Below, piece after piece: positions 55,149 to 64,000 of a stretch of DNA of 64,000 nt. Both the position numbers and the translations under genes were made by a program. The notes beneath the pieces were generated by a model. That model made no database searches. It was not told the origin of the DNA and saw only the letters and a list, made by a program, of their open reading frames with translations. This stretch comes from Siphonodentalium dalli (lineage: Eukaryota; Mollusca; Scaphopoda; Gadilida; Siphonodentaliidae), in assembly GCA_032622095.1 (NCBI GenBank), contig CP136068.1:137711989-137775988 (forward strand), given 5' to 3'. Within the stretch, counting starts at the first letter, position 1, and every line of letters begins with the position of its first letter.

Positions 55149-55951
55149 TAGATCATACCATCGAATCTCTACTCCAGCTGCACCCTATAAAGATATCATA
55201 TTCCAACAGTACAAAACCTGGGAACTGTTTTATGTTGTGACAGGGAAGGTTTTAACATTGAAAAAACAGTGCAGGAAATATATTTCTTAGTTAATACCTG
55301 TTCCTTAATAATGTAGTTCACTGTAGTTGAAGGTCCCAACTCGAAGTTGCATCATTTATCATCATCATTTAAGTGACTTTGACTTGGCTAATTAATTCAA
55401 ATGTTTATTGCGATATTGGCTCAAAAGAGTTACCTAAGCATACAATCTCGAGCTGGGACCACCCCCATCTGTGAAGTAGATTATTGAGGAACATGAATTA
55501 ACATAGACTTTTATTATATGGTCATAAGTTTCTTTCCCCAATTCCTATGTTAAAATGTAACGAAAAAATCGAGATATCTAACGATGTTCACCTCATTAAT
55601 GAAACAACAGGTTATATAATAACAGTTCTGAGTGTTGTCAGATACTTCAGGGGTTAACATAACTTATTATCAGACCTGAAAATAGATAAATATTAACTTC
55701 CTCGGGTTGACAATTCCTCGTGTCAACCTCGAAACGATGCGATAATTGTATATAAATATACAATATTCATTGTTAATGTTGGTATTAACAAAGAAATACA
55801 TTCTCTGCCTTGTTTGTTCAATGTTATAAAGTTCCCTGCCAGAATTGGTCAGAACACCAAAAAGTTCCCAGGTTTTGTACTGGTGGCATATGATCTCCAC
55901 TGGCGTAGCGTGTGGAGTCGCGATTCGTGAATTTCATGGTATGATCTAGAG
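55149..55951. mobile_element. G-family foldback (~800 bp)
   Basis: Left end TAGATCATACCATCGAATCT, right end ATTTCATGGTATGATCTA. The arms run about 200-250 bp (ACAAAACCTGGGAACTGTTT paired with ..GTTCCCAGGTTTTGTACTGG). The centre is AT-rich and the arms are interrupted by unmatched blocks. No transposase. Confidence 0.75.
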
Positions 55952-56009
55952 TATGTAAAGTTTGCACTAATTTTCAATTTATCTCTGACATGGATCAGCC
56001 TAGAGTTGT

Positions 56010-56078
56010 CAAATTAGGAGAAGTCAACTTCTCCCTGTTTGGTTATTTAGGGAGAAGTGGACTGTTATCAGGGAGATG
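56010..56078. repeat. Repeat K, empty site for the first hAT element
   Basis: Carries GGAGAAGTGGACTGTTAT without the hAT insertion. It is interrupted later by D16 and resumes at 56971. Confidence 0.8.
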
Positions 56079-56970
56079 TACAGTAATGCCCAAAGTAATC
56101 GACCCCTTAACCCTTTACCCAACAGAAGGGCCCTGTGCCAATGCATTCTCTTATATATGTGCCAATGCATTCTCTTATATACGCCTCGCATATATAAGAG
56201 AATGCATTGGCTTAACACATTAAAAATTATAAAATTGTTAAAGAATGTAAGAAAAAATGGTAAAAAGTGTTAAAAAAAGTTTTTTTTTAGGCCAATGCAT
56301 TCTCTTATATATGCGAGGCGACCTATGGTCGATTCGCACATATAAGAGAATGCATTGGCACTGGGCATAACTGTAACTATCACAATGTAGTCAAGGAGCC
56401 GGTTCCAATGATATCCATATTTGTATGGTTTTATTGAGACAGACCGAAGATATTTTAGGCTGTTGAAGCTTTATTTGGCCGGTTTTGGCCGGTTTGTTGG
56501 GTAAAGGGTTAACCACAGCAGAATTATGGGTAACTTTTCAGGATTTAGTCGGAAATATGGCTTGTTGCCATTCATCGGAAAGCTCTCGGGGAGAGCTTTC
56601 CGATGAATGGCAACAAGCCATATTTCCGACTAAATCCTGAAAAGTTACTCATAATTCTGCTGTGGTAAAGGGGTCGACCCCGAGAGCTTTCCGATGAATG
56701 GCAACAAGCTATATTTCCGACTAAATCCTGAAAAGTTACTCATAATTCTGCTGTGGTAAAGGGGTCGACCCCGAGAGCTTTCCGATGAATGGCAACAAGC
56801 CATATTTCCGACTAAATCCTGAAAAGTTACTCATAATTCTGCTGTGGTAAAGGGGTCGACCCCGAGAGCTTTCCGATGAATGGCAACAAGCCATATTTCC
56901 GACTAAATCCTGAAAAGTTACTCATAATTCTGCTGTGGTTAAGGGGTCGATTACTTAGGGCATTACTGTA
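56079..56970. mobile_element. Foldback D16, hosting A15 and amplified
   Basis: D ends with TA. The left arm's TTAA is occupied by A15. The right arm contains tandem copies of a 91-bp unit (GTCGACCCCGAGAGC at 56673, 56764 and 56855) made from one D arm. Confidence 0.9.
56107..56512 (-). mobile_element. MITE A15 inside D16
   Basis: Reverse A element with TTAA ends. Its first cassette is broken: CCAATGCATTCTCTTATATA occurs twice and the loop is reduced to ACGCC. Confidence 0.92.
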
Positions 56971-57131
56971 TATATTGTTGATAAATTTACACCTCAACAT
57001 CACCCTTCTATAATCCATGGCTCTAAGAGCTCTTTCCATCAATGTATCACATTATTATAATCAATAAATTTGAAAAATGATCAAGGAAATATGGTTTGAT
57101 ACAAAAATCGGACTTGGCACTGAAAGGGTTA
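56971..57131 (+). repeat. Repeat K end and B right-end fragment
   Basis: CACCCTTCTATAATCC is repeat K. It is followed by the block shared with 31190-31300, ending in a B terminus (GGCACTGAAAGGGTTAA). Confidence 0.7.
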
Positions 57132-57235
57132 AGTTGTTTTATCAAACACAAGAGGCCATTTATAAAACCACTAGGGGATTGCATGCTGTCAAAAATGATG
57201 GCTGACAAACTTTAAATTAAAGTGGAAGAGCTAGG

Positions 57236-57645
57236 TTAATAAATTTTGTATATAATTGAATGACTTTGAGATCCATTTTATAACATAATCACATTTTAGT
57301 AAGGAAAAACGATCTTGATATGGCTGGGGTTAAACAAAATTAATATTGATTTCCTTAATACAACCAAAGAGGATTGAAGTAAGGACACCTTAAAAAAATA
57401 TATAGTTCCATTTTAAATATGTCTTTTCATGTTGACAAAATTGTTCAAACACCCTTACCACCCATCTCACAGTCAACATTAAATAACCCAACACAAATTG
57501 AATATCATAATTATATTCTAATTAACATATAAATAATAAAGCTCCTGCTCTAAGCTCTTAGGTCACTGCGCATGGCAATAATACATGTGTGTCATACTAA
57601 AAAATATGAGGTCGGATTTTGGGGTTAATTATGTGATACATATAT
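57236..57645 (+). repeat. Dispersed repeat L, uninterrupted
   Basis: Same as 13718-14450 minus A5. At CTAATTAACATATAAATAAT (57519) it has a single TTAA. Confidence 0.85.
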
Positions 57646-57785
57646 TTAATCTGTAGATCAATCTGTAGGTCAAAATAAAATATTGGATTTCAGGTTATAA
57701 ATCAATCTCTACTTGACAAGCATGCAACCTCATTGAATTTCAATAACCATGATAGGATGGTTGGGAGAGCGTGAAAAAATGTCAT

Positions 57786-58237
57786 TTAACCCTTTCATGA
57801 CTGGAGCTTCCTGAAATTTTGCAAAAACCCTTTGCCAATGCATTCTCTTATATATGCAAGTCGACCATAGGTCGCCTTGCATATATAAGAGAATGCATTG
57901 GCCTAACAAATTTCATATTATTTTTTATAATTGTTAAAAAATGTAAGAATGTAAGTTATGATGATAAAAAATTCTAAAGATTGTTAAAGAATGTAACAAA
58001 AAAATTATAAAGAATGATAAAAAATTCTAAAATTGTTAAAGAATGTAAGAAAACATTCTAAAAAAAAAAATTCTAAAAATTGTTAAAGAATGTAAGAAAA
58101 ATTGATAAAAAATTGTCAGGTCAATGCATTCTCTTATATGTGCGAGCAACCTATGGATGACTCGCATATATAAGAGAATGCATTGGCACAGGGTCTTTAA
58201 TGTTGCACCAGCGCAGCTACCGTCATGGAAGGGTTAT
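57786..58237 (+). mobile_element. MITE C9
   Basis: TTAA and CCCTTTCATGACTGGAGC at the left; GTCATGGAAGGGTTATA at the right. The first cassette has the TCGACC/GGTCG loop of A elements and the second a CAACC..GGATGA loop. The spacer holds five diverged copies of AATTGTTAAAGAATGTAAG. Confidence 0.85.
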
Positions 58238-58673
58238 ACATTATGTATGCCTTAAATTCTCACTACTGTGACTGACTGGGAAGTTAAATAATTCTGTCCT
58301 TAGATGACCTCAGCAGTGTTTAGACTCCTCACATTGATAGCCATGGCACAGTGATAGAAGGCTAGGAATCCACAACACTGCATGATAGCACTATTTAATC
58401 GGCAAACAATGCGCAGATTTATTTCCCTTACGTTATCAGCGAGAAAGTGCAACCCTAATCTTCTTATCAAGGCATTTAACTGCGTGATATATGCACATGA
58501 CTTTTATCACGGGCAATTTATCTCAAATCCTTAATATCAGTCTCCACAAGGAAAATTTATATTAGTCAAATATTATTGATCAATATAAATTCTTGGTGCA
58601 TTCGCTCTTATCACTGTATATAAATAACAAATGTCACTCTTGAGTGGTACAGGCTAAATCAGTGGTAAGCACT
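58238..58673. other. Unassigned segment
   Basis: Nothing recognised. Confidence 0.3.
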
Positions 58674-59640
58674 CCCTAAAATAAACTATTGTGTAGGTGA
58701 CTCAATTTTCTGTATTATATGTGCTACTGCACAGATACTTTGGATATAGAGGTTATTTCGAGGTGTTTTTCACTTGGATTTTGTTCTATTTTCGATTACT
58801 GGTTAGTACATACATGTAATTGGTTGAATTAATTTGAATATTCATTTAAAGTCATGCTCTTTGATTTATTTATATCAATTCAATGTAAGGATACAGTAAT
58901 GCCCAAAGTAGTTGACCACTGAACCACAGCAGAATTATGGGCAATTTTTCAGAATTTAGTAGGAAATATGGCTTGTTGCCATTCATCGGAAAGCTCTCGA
59001 CTGGGTAATTCTGCTGTGGTTAAGTGGTCAATTACTTTGGGAATTACTGTATAAGGTTAAAGTTTGGGGTCTGAGACACCTGAGTTAATGGAATATTCTA
59101 TTAATTTTTATATTAATACTTTCAATTCGTACCTAAAATAAACTATTGTGTAGGTGACTCAATTTTCTGTATTATATGCTACTGCACAGATACTTTGGAT
59201 ATAGAGGTTATTTCGAGGTGTTTTTCACTTGGATTTTGTTCTATTTTCATTACTGGTTAGTACATACATGTAATTGGTTGAACTAATTTAAAGACATGCT
59301 CTTTGAGTCATTTATATAAATTCAATGTAAGGATATAAGGTTAAAGTTTGGGGTCTATGACACCTGAGTTTATGGAATATTCTATTAAATTTATAATTTT
59401 ATATTACTTTCAATTCGTCCCTAAAATAAACTATTGTGTTGGTGACTCAATTTTCTGTATTATATGCTACTGCAGAGATACTTTGGAATTTAGAGGTTAT
59501 TTCGAGGTGTAATTTGTTTATCTCACTTGGATTTTGTTCTATTTTCAATACTGGTTAGACATATATGTAATTGGTTAAACTAATTATTTGACTTACTCTT
59601 TGATTTATTTATATCAATTGAATAGTATAAAGATATAGTT
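58674..59640 (+). repeat. Three tandem copies of a ~287-bp unit
   Basis: CCTAAAATAAACTATTGTG begins units at about 58676, 59134 and 59421. Each has CTACTGCACAGATACTTTGG and TTATTTCGAGGTG. The first unit is lengthened by D17. Non-coding. Confidence 0.9.
58892..59051. mobile_element. Foldback D17 inside a tandem unit
   Basis: TA-flanked D element with CAGTAATGCCCAAAGTAGT ends. The second unit shows the target (GGATATAAGG, 59331-59340) without it. Confidence 0.92.
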
Positions 59641-59797
59641 TTGAGACTGATCGAGGCACCAGTCAGTGAAAGATTTTGTTATTTTACTGTTTACTTGGAA
59701 TTTTCTGTCTGTTTCCCAATAATATCTCTATTTTAATCACTTTTCAAGAGAAATATGTATGACCAGATATTTTCCTTTTATTTTTGTTGGGATATTA

Positions 59798-59826
59798 ATA
59801 TGAATATATATATATATACATATATA
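59798..59826. repeat. (AT)n microsatellite
   Basis: ATATATATATATACATATAT tract. Confidence 0.9.
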
Positions 59827-59914
59827 AAAGGGACTCAAGGCCTTCAAAGTGCATGGGTTCATGCAAAATAACACACATTGTATAAAAGTCTGTAAAACAG
59901 CCATCATCCACAAG

Positions 59915-60088
59915 TACAGTAATGCTCTAATTAATCGACCTCTTAACCACAGCATAATTGTGGGTAACTTTTCAGGATTTAGTCGGAAATATGGCTTGTT
60001 GCCATTCATCGTATTTCCGACTAAATCCTGAAAAGTTACCCACAATTCTGCTGTGGTTAAGAGGTCGATTAATTAGAGCTTTACTGTA
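59915..60088. mobile_element. Foldback D18
   Basis: TA-flanked D element of the TAATTAATC subtype with a shortened centre. Confidence 0.88.
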
Positions 60089-60145
60089 CATGTAAAATAA
60101 TAGATCAATTATGTTCTTGTTTTCAGTATTTACACTCCAATATCC

Positions 60146-60736
60146 AATTCCATGACTGGAGCTTCCTGAAATTTTACGAAAACCCTGTGCCAGTGCATTC
60201 TCTTAACCCTTTACCCAACAAACCGGCCAAAACCGACCAAATAAAGCTTCAACAGCCTAAAATATCTTCGGTCTGTCTCAATAGAACCATACAAATATGG
60301 ATATCATTGGAACCGGCTCCTTGACCACATTGTGATAGTTACAGTTAGCCATGTGCCAATGCATTCTCTTATATATGCGGGTCGACCATAGGTTGCCTCG
60401 CATATATAAGAGAATGCATTGGCCTAAATTTTTTTTTATAATGTGTTAAGCCAATGCATTCTCTTATATATGCGAGGCGACCTATGGTCGACTCGCATAT
60501 ATAAGAGAATGCATTGGCACAGGGCCGTTCTGTTGGGTAAAGGGTTAAATATGCGAGTCTCCCATAGGGGACCTTGCATATATACGAGAATACATTGGTC
60601 TAACAATATTTACATTGACCTTGTAAGCCAGTGCTTATATGTGAGGCTCCCTATGGGAGACTTGTATATATAAGAGAGTGCACTGGTACAGTGTCTTTAA
60701 TGCTGCACCAGCGCGGCTCCCATCATAAAAGGGTTA
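60146..60736 (+). mobile_element. MITE C10, hosting A16
   Basis: C-family body (CCATGACTGGAGCTTCC at the left, CATCATAAAAGGGTTA at the right). Its first hairpin arm is split by A16. The second cassette is partly deleted. Confidence 0.8.
60203..60548 (+). mobile_element. MITE A16 inside C10
   Basis: A element with TTAA ends, inserted at CTC-TTAA-ATATGCGAG of the hairpin arm. The spacer is reduced to about 20 bp. Confidence 0.92.
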
Positions 60737-60962
60737 CAAAGGACATAATATCCAGGATCCAGTTTAAACAAAATATGAAATCTATGCGACTATTTCATAG
60801 TGAAACACAAAATATATGCAGTAAATTCAAGCCAATTACATGGATATTTTTTCGCAATGGTGCAATTCAAAGAGCACATGTTATATGATTCTACAGTGAA
60901 TTTGTGTACATGATATGAAGTTTAATACAGGAGAAAATTTTAATGTTCGTTTAGTGTGTTTA

Positions 60963-61216
60963 CAAGCCTTGAAATACGGTGTCTGTCATTTGCAGAATGA
61001 GGTCCCCAGAGGGTGAATTTATTGATGCTACCCCGCATAGCGGGCTAGCATCACCAAATTCACCCTCTGGGGACCTCATTCTGCTTACACCTCAGCAGAA
61101 TGAGGTTCCCAGAGGGTTAATTTGGTGATGCTAGCCCGCTATGCAGGGTAGCATCACTAAATTCACCCTCTGGGGACCTCAATCTGCAAATGACAGACAC
61201 CCTATTTCAAGGCTTG
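60963..61216. mobile_element. E-family foldback, medium form (254 bp)
   Basis: E ends with exact 8-bp duplication TGTGTTTA (60955-60962, 61217-61224) and two adjacent palindromes. Confidence 0.93.
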
Positions 61217-61224
61217 TGTGTTTA

Positions 61225-62088
61225 TCAAGTTATATCTACGTATTTACAGTTTTGGAAAGCATAAATTTTGCAAAAAATATGAGACTAAAAATAACTGAAA
61301 TGTGCATTTTGATGGAGACAGGATTCTCTTTACGCAGTCGAGATCCAGCGTATGATAGGAGTCGGAATCCGGTGCATGAAAAAGAAGGGGGGTTGTAGCC
61401 ACAGGGTGATTGTGGATTGAGTTTGTCAAACTCTGAGAAATAACTGATTACCCTGGAATAACTCTAGAAATCCTGGATCTATCTGTCATCTCCATGATTA
61501 AATTGAAACCCAGACATACACATTACCCAGATAAGATTACAAGTGATACTGCAAAATTTCAATTCAAAATTTAATTTACTCTCATCCCTTCCCACCAAAA
61601 ATTACATGACGCTTGTCTACTCTGTGACATACTGCCAATTTTCTTCAAGTATGCATTGTGATTGGACTGCCTTCTATATTAAGAGAGTACTCCACCACTA
61701 GTGACACACATACTATTCATGTAACTGTGTATATTAAGTGGACTTGGAACAGCTTTTATAGAGATCAGACTTGTGTGTTTGTGTTGTTCTTTGGGTCATT
61801 AAACCCCCAAGTATTGGATTAATTTTGGAATTAATTACCTTTGGGTGGCTGTTTGTGCATGGTTGAACAGTTCTTATAATGCTAGACATGTGAAGATTTT
61901 AGTGTTATTCCAGGATAGGATTGAGCCAACCATGGCTTCTAGAAAGGGTGTGTACTTATGTACTTTTTGACATTTTGCTTATTCAAAGCCCTTGAAAGTT
62001 TGCTTCATTTCACTTTTGATATGCTGTAGGTAATTTCAAGGAGTGGAGTATACACCTGTCCATGTTTCTACATAGAATTTTATAGTCC
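61225..62088. other. Unassigned 0.9 kb
   Basis: No supportable exon or element. Confidence 0.3.
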
Positions 62089-62728
62089 TAGATCATGCCA
62101 TGAATCTCCACTATGGCTAATCATATGCCACCAGTACAAACCCTTGGAACTTTTTTAAGTTTTGACAGGGAACATTATGAAGTTGAAAAAATAACGCAGG
62201 GAATTATATTTCTTAGTTTTTATCTGTTCCTTGATAAGTTGATAATGTACTTCACTGTAGGTTAAGGTCTCATGCAACTCGAAATTTCACAATTTAAGTG
62301 GCTTTGTGAGCGTTTTTGCTTTGCATCACTTACAATTATGGAATTTTTCCTGGGTAATTAATTCAATGTTTGCGATATCGGCTCACAAATGTCACAGAAA
62401 AGCATGCAATTTTGAGTTGGGACCTTCATCTCCAGTGAAGTACATCATCAAGGAACAGATAATAACTAAGAAATATATTCTCTGTATTATTTATTCCACT
62501 TTATAAGGTTCCCTGTCAAAACTTCAAAAAGGTCCCAAGTTTTGTACAAGTGGAATATGATCTCTACGGGAGTCAGCCAGAGTAGAGATTCATAGCCTGA
62601 TTTTTTAATCCCTGTGTTGTCTGTTATTAAGTTTCCTGTCAGAATAGGTCAGAATATCAAAAAGTTTGAAAAGTTGAAATATGATCTCGACAAGTTTAAG
62701 CCAGAGTAGAGATTCATGGCATCATCTA
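62089..62728. mobile_element. G-family foldback (~640 bp)
   Basis: Left end TAGATCATGCCATGAATCTC, right end AGATTCATGGCATCATCTA. Arms pair over about 200 bp on each side (CTTCACTGTAGGTTAAGGTC with GACCTTCATCTCCAGTGAAG). The right arm has a second, duplicated terminal segment (62540-62605). Confidence 0.8.
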
Positions 62729-62834
62729 GGTATGCAGTGGGCTTCAGCCCCACTTGCCCTTGTCTGACTCCTGTGCCAATTCATAATGTACATTGAGAAA
62801 AGTGCCTATCGGAAGGTTGAGCCCCCCCCCCCCC

Positions 62835-63072
62835 TTAACCCTTCCATGACTAGAGCTTCCTATGCATTCTCTTAAATATGCGAGTCTCCCATAGGGAGCC
62901 TAGCATATATATAAGAATATATCGGCCTGACAATATTTACCTTGACCTTGTAAATCAGTGCATTCTCTTATATATGCGAGGCTCCCTCTGGGAGACTCGC
63001 ATGTATAAGAAAATATACTGGGACATGGTCTTTAATGCTGCACCAGCACAACTCCGGTCATGAAAGGGTTAA
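62835..63072 (+). mobile_element. MITE C11
   Basis: TTAA on both sides, two cassettes with CTCCC/GGGAG loop stems. The first arm reads CTCTTAAATATGCGAG, the TTAA-containing variant that A16 used as its target in C10. Confidence 0.88.
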
Positions 63073-63119
63073 ATTCTTCTGCCACCAATGTATGAACCGA
63101 GTACATGCATGCCACTGTG

Positions 63120-63190
63120 TAGATCATGCCATGAATCTCTACTATGGCTATACCGCTCCTAGCCATAGTAGAGATTCATGGCATGATCTA
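63120..63190. mobile_element. Minimal G-family foldback (71 bp)
   Basis: Two 31-base arms (TAGATCATGCCATGAATCTC to ACTATGGCTA) around TACCGCTCC, flanked by an exact 9-bp duplication GCCACTGTG (63111-63119, 63191-63199). A 9-bp duplication is typical of Mutator-like elements. Confidence 0.85.
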
Positions 63191-63199
63191 GCCACTGTG

Positions 63200-63552
63200 G
63201 TAAATGAAATTGGGCATTGTACTAGACTGGCGGGTGGTCTGGTCACTAATAATGTGTGTGCGGTATATTGTATCAAATGGAAGCTGCCAGATATAGTTAC
63301 CATGAATCCATAATAATCCATATAATTTTGGTAGATTTTGATTGGCCTTTGTCTGACTCCGAATCCCAGACTTCATTTAGTATTCAACTCTATTTTATCA
63401 ATGTGGTTCCTAATTTTATTCTATTTTGTCTATGGGACCACTTATATTAACAATGGTCACTCTGAGGAATTAAACATATCTCATCTATTAAACCATCGAT
63501 TTATATTTAATATACGTTGATGATTAAACAAGGCAATGTTTTCTTAGAGAGT
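63200..63552. other. Unassigned segment
   Basis: Overlapping short frames, none supported. Confidence 0.3.
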
Positions 63553-63797
63553 CAAGCCTTGAAATAGTGTGTCTGACATTTGCAGAATGAGGTCTCCAGA
63601 GGGTGAATTTAGTGATGCTACCTGGTACATCAGGCTAGATTAGATTACCAAATTCACCCTCTGGGGACCTGATTCTACTTAGGCCTCATCTTCTGGGAAG
63701 TATCTATTAATTGTCTAAAATTAATATTGTTTTTAGTTACCTTTCCCCCTTGTGTTCAGTTTCTATATCCTCTGATTTGGAAAAGATAAACTGCATA
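63553..63797. mobile_element. E-family foldback, right end missing
   Basis: Left end CAAGCCTTGAAATAGTGTG and the first palindrome, then the spacer of the long form (CTTAGGCCTCATCTTCTGGG, TTTCTATATCC). A17 begins before the second palindrome. Confidence 0.8.
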
Positions 63798-64000
63798 TTA
63801 ACCCTTTACCCAACAGAAGGGCCCTGTGCCAATGCATTCTCTTATATATGCGAGTCGACCATAGGTCGCCTCGCATATATAAGAGAATGCATTGGCTTAA
63901 CACGTTAAAAATTAAAAAATTGTTAAAGATTGTAAGAAAAAATGGTAAAAAGTGTTAAAAAAAGATTTTTTCTAGGCCAATGCATTCTCTTATATATGCG
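63798..64000 (-). mobile_element. MITE A17, cut by the window end
   Basis: TTAA and reverse A left end, first cassette, spacer and the start of the second cassette. Confidence 0.92.

Noticed and set aside
2900-64000. CRISPR-like array of regularly repeated palindromes
   Set aside because: Repeats are long hairpins in dispersed, target-duplicated elements with irregular spacing, in a genome with introns. No spacers or cas genes.

Overview
This is an AT-rich animal (metazoan) nuclear DNA window, most likely from a lophotrochozoan such as a mollusc. The reasons are abundant short foldback transposons, a DIRS-type tyrosine-recombinase retrotransposon, a CR1-like LINE tail, a tRNA-type SINE and spliced-exon signals, with no operons and no bacterial gene density. 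The species assignment is an inference and is weak.

Almost nothing here is host coding sequence. One exon is convincing: 10172-10294 (+), encoding the end of an FHA domain of the kinesin-3/PHLDB kind, with consensus splice sites in phase 1 on both sides. Most of the window is therefore probably intron or intergenic DNA.

The only near-complete protein-coding element is a 5.26 kb DIRS-like retrotransposon on the minus strand (34250-39512). It has an ORF1/Gag-like protein, a reverse transcriptase, RNase H with a methylase-like tail, a tyrosine recombinase, inverted terminal repeats (157 bp identical) and an internal complementary region that joins copies of both ends. Its coding region carries one in-frame stop and one frame change at the RT/RNase H junction. 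A second copy of its target repeat at 2470-2715 lacks the element and serves as an empty site.

The remaining DNA is a mosaic of non-autonomous DNA transposons. (1) TTAA-flanked, piggyBac-like MITEs in four terminal types: A (TTAACCCTTTACCCAACA, 17 copies), B (TTAACCCTTTGAGTGCCAG), C (TTAACCCTTTCATGA) and I (TTAACCCTTTCTATAC). (2) D, a TA-flanked foldback with CAGTAATGCCCTAAATAAT ends (18 copies), of the Tc1/mariner/pogo type. (3) E, an hAT-like foldback with CAAGCCTTGAAATAGTGTG ends and exact 8-bp target duplications at five copies. (4) Two larger hAT-like elements, 196-1174 and 16193-17418, each with exact 8-bp duplications. (5) G, a foldback whose smallest copy has a 9-bp duplication. Types A, B, C and a fifth type, H, have different ends but carry the same roughly 70-bp hairpin cassette. 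That cassette is the most unusual pattern in the window.

The elements are often nested, and several have an uninterrupted copy of the target elsewhere in the window, so target-site rules for A, B, D, the first hAT element and the DIRS element can be read from this sequence alone. By region: 1-10 kb is E, hAT, B, C, A and D; 10.2 kb is the FHA exon; 11-15 kb is direct repeats and A clusters; 16-17.4 kb is the hAT element; 18-19.6 kb is a ~290-bp tandem repeat with an insertion; 20-33 kb is mixed MITEs, SINE and foldbacks; 34-39.5 kb is DIRS; 40-49 kb is a dense A/B/D/E cluster with a LINE fragment; 50-64 kb is E, G, A, C and D and a 287-bp tandem repeat.
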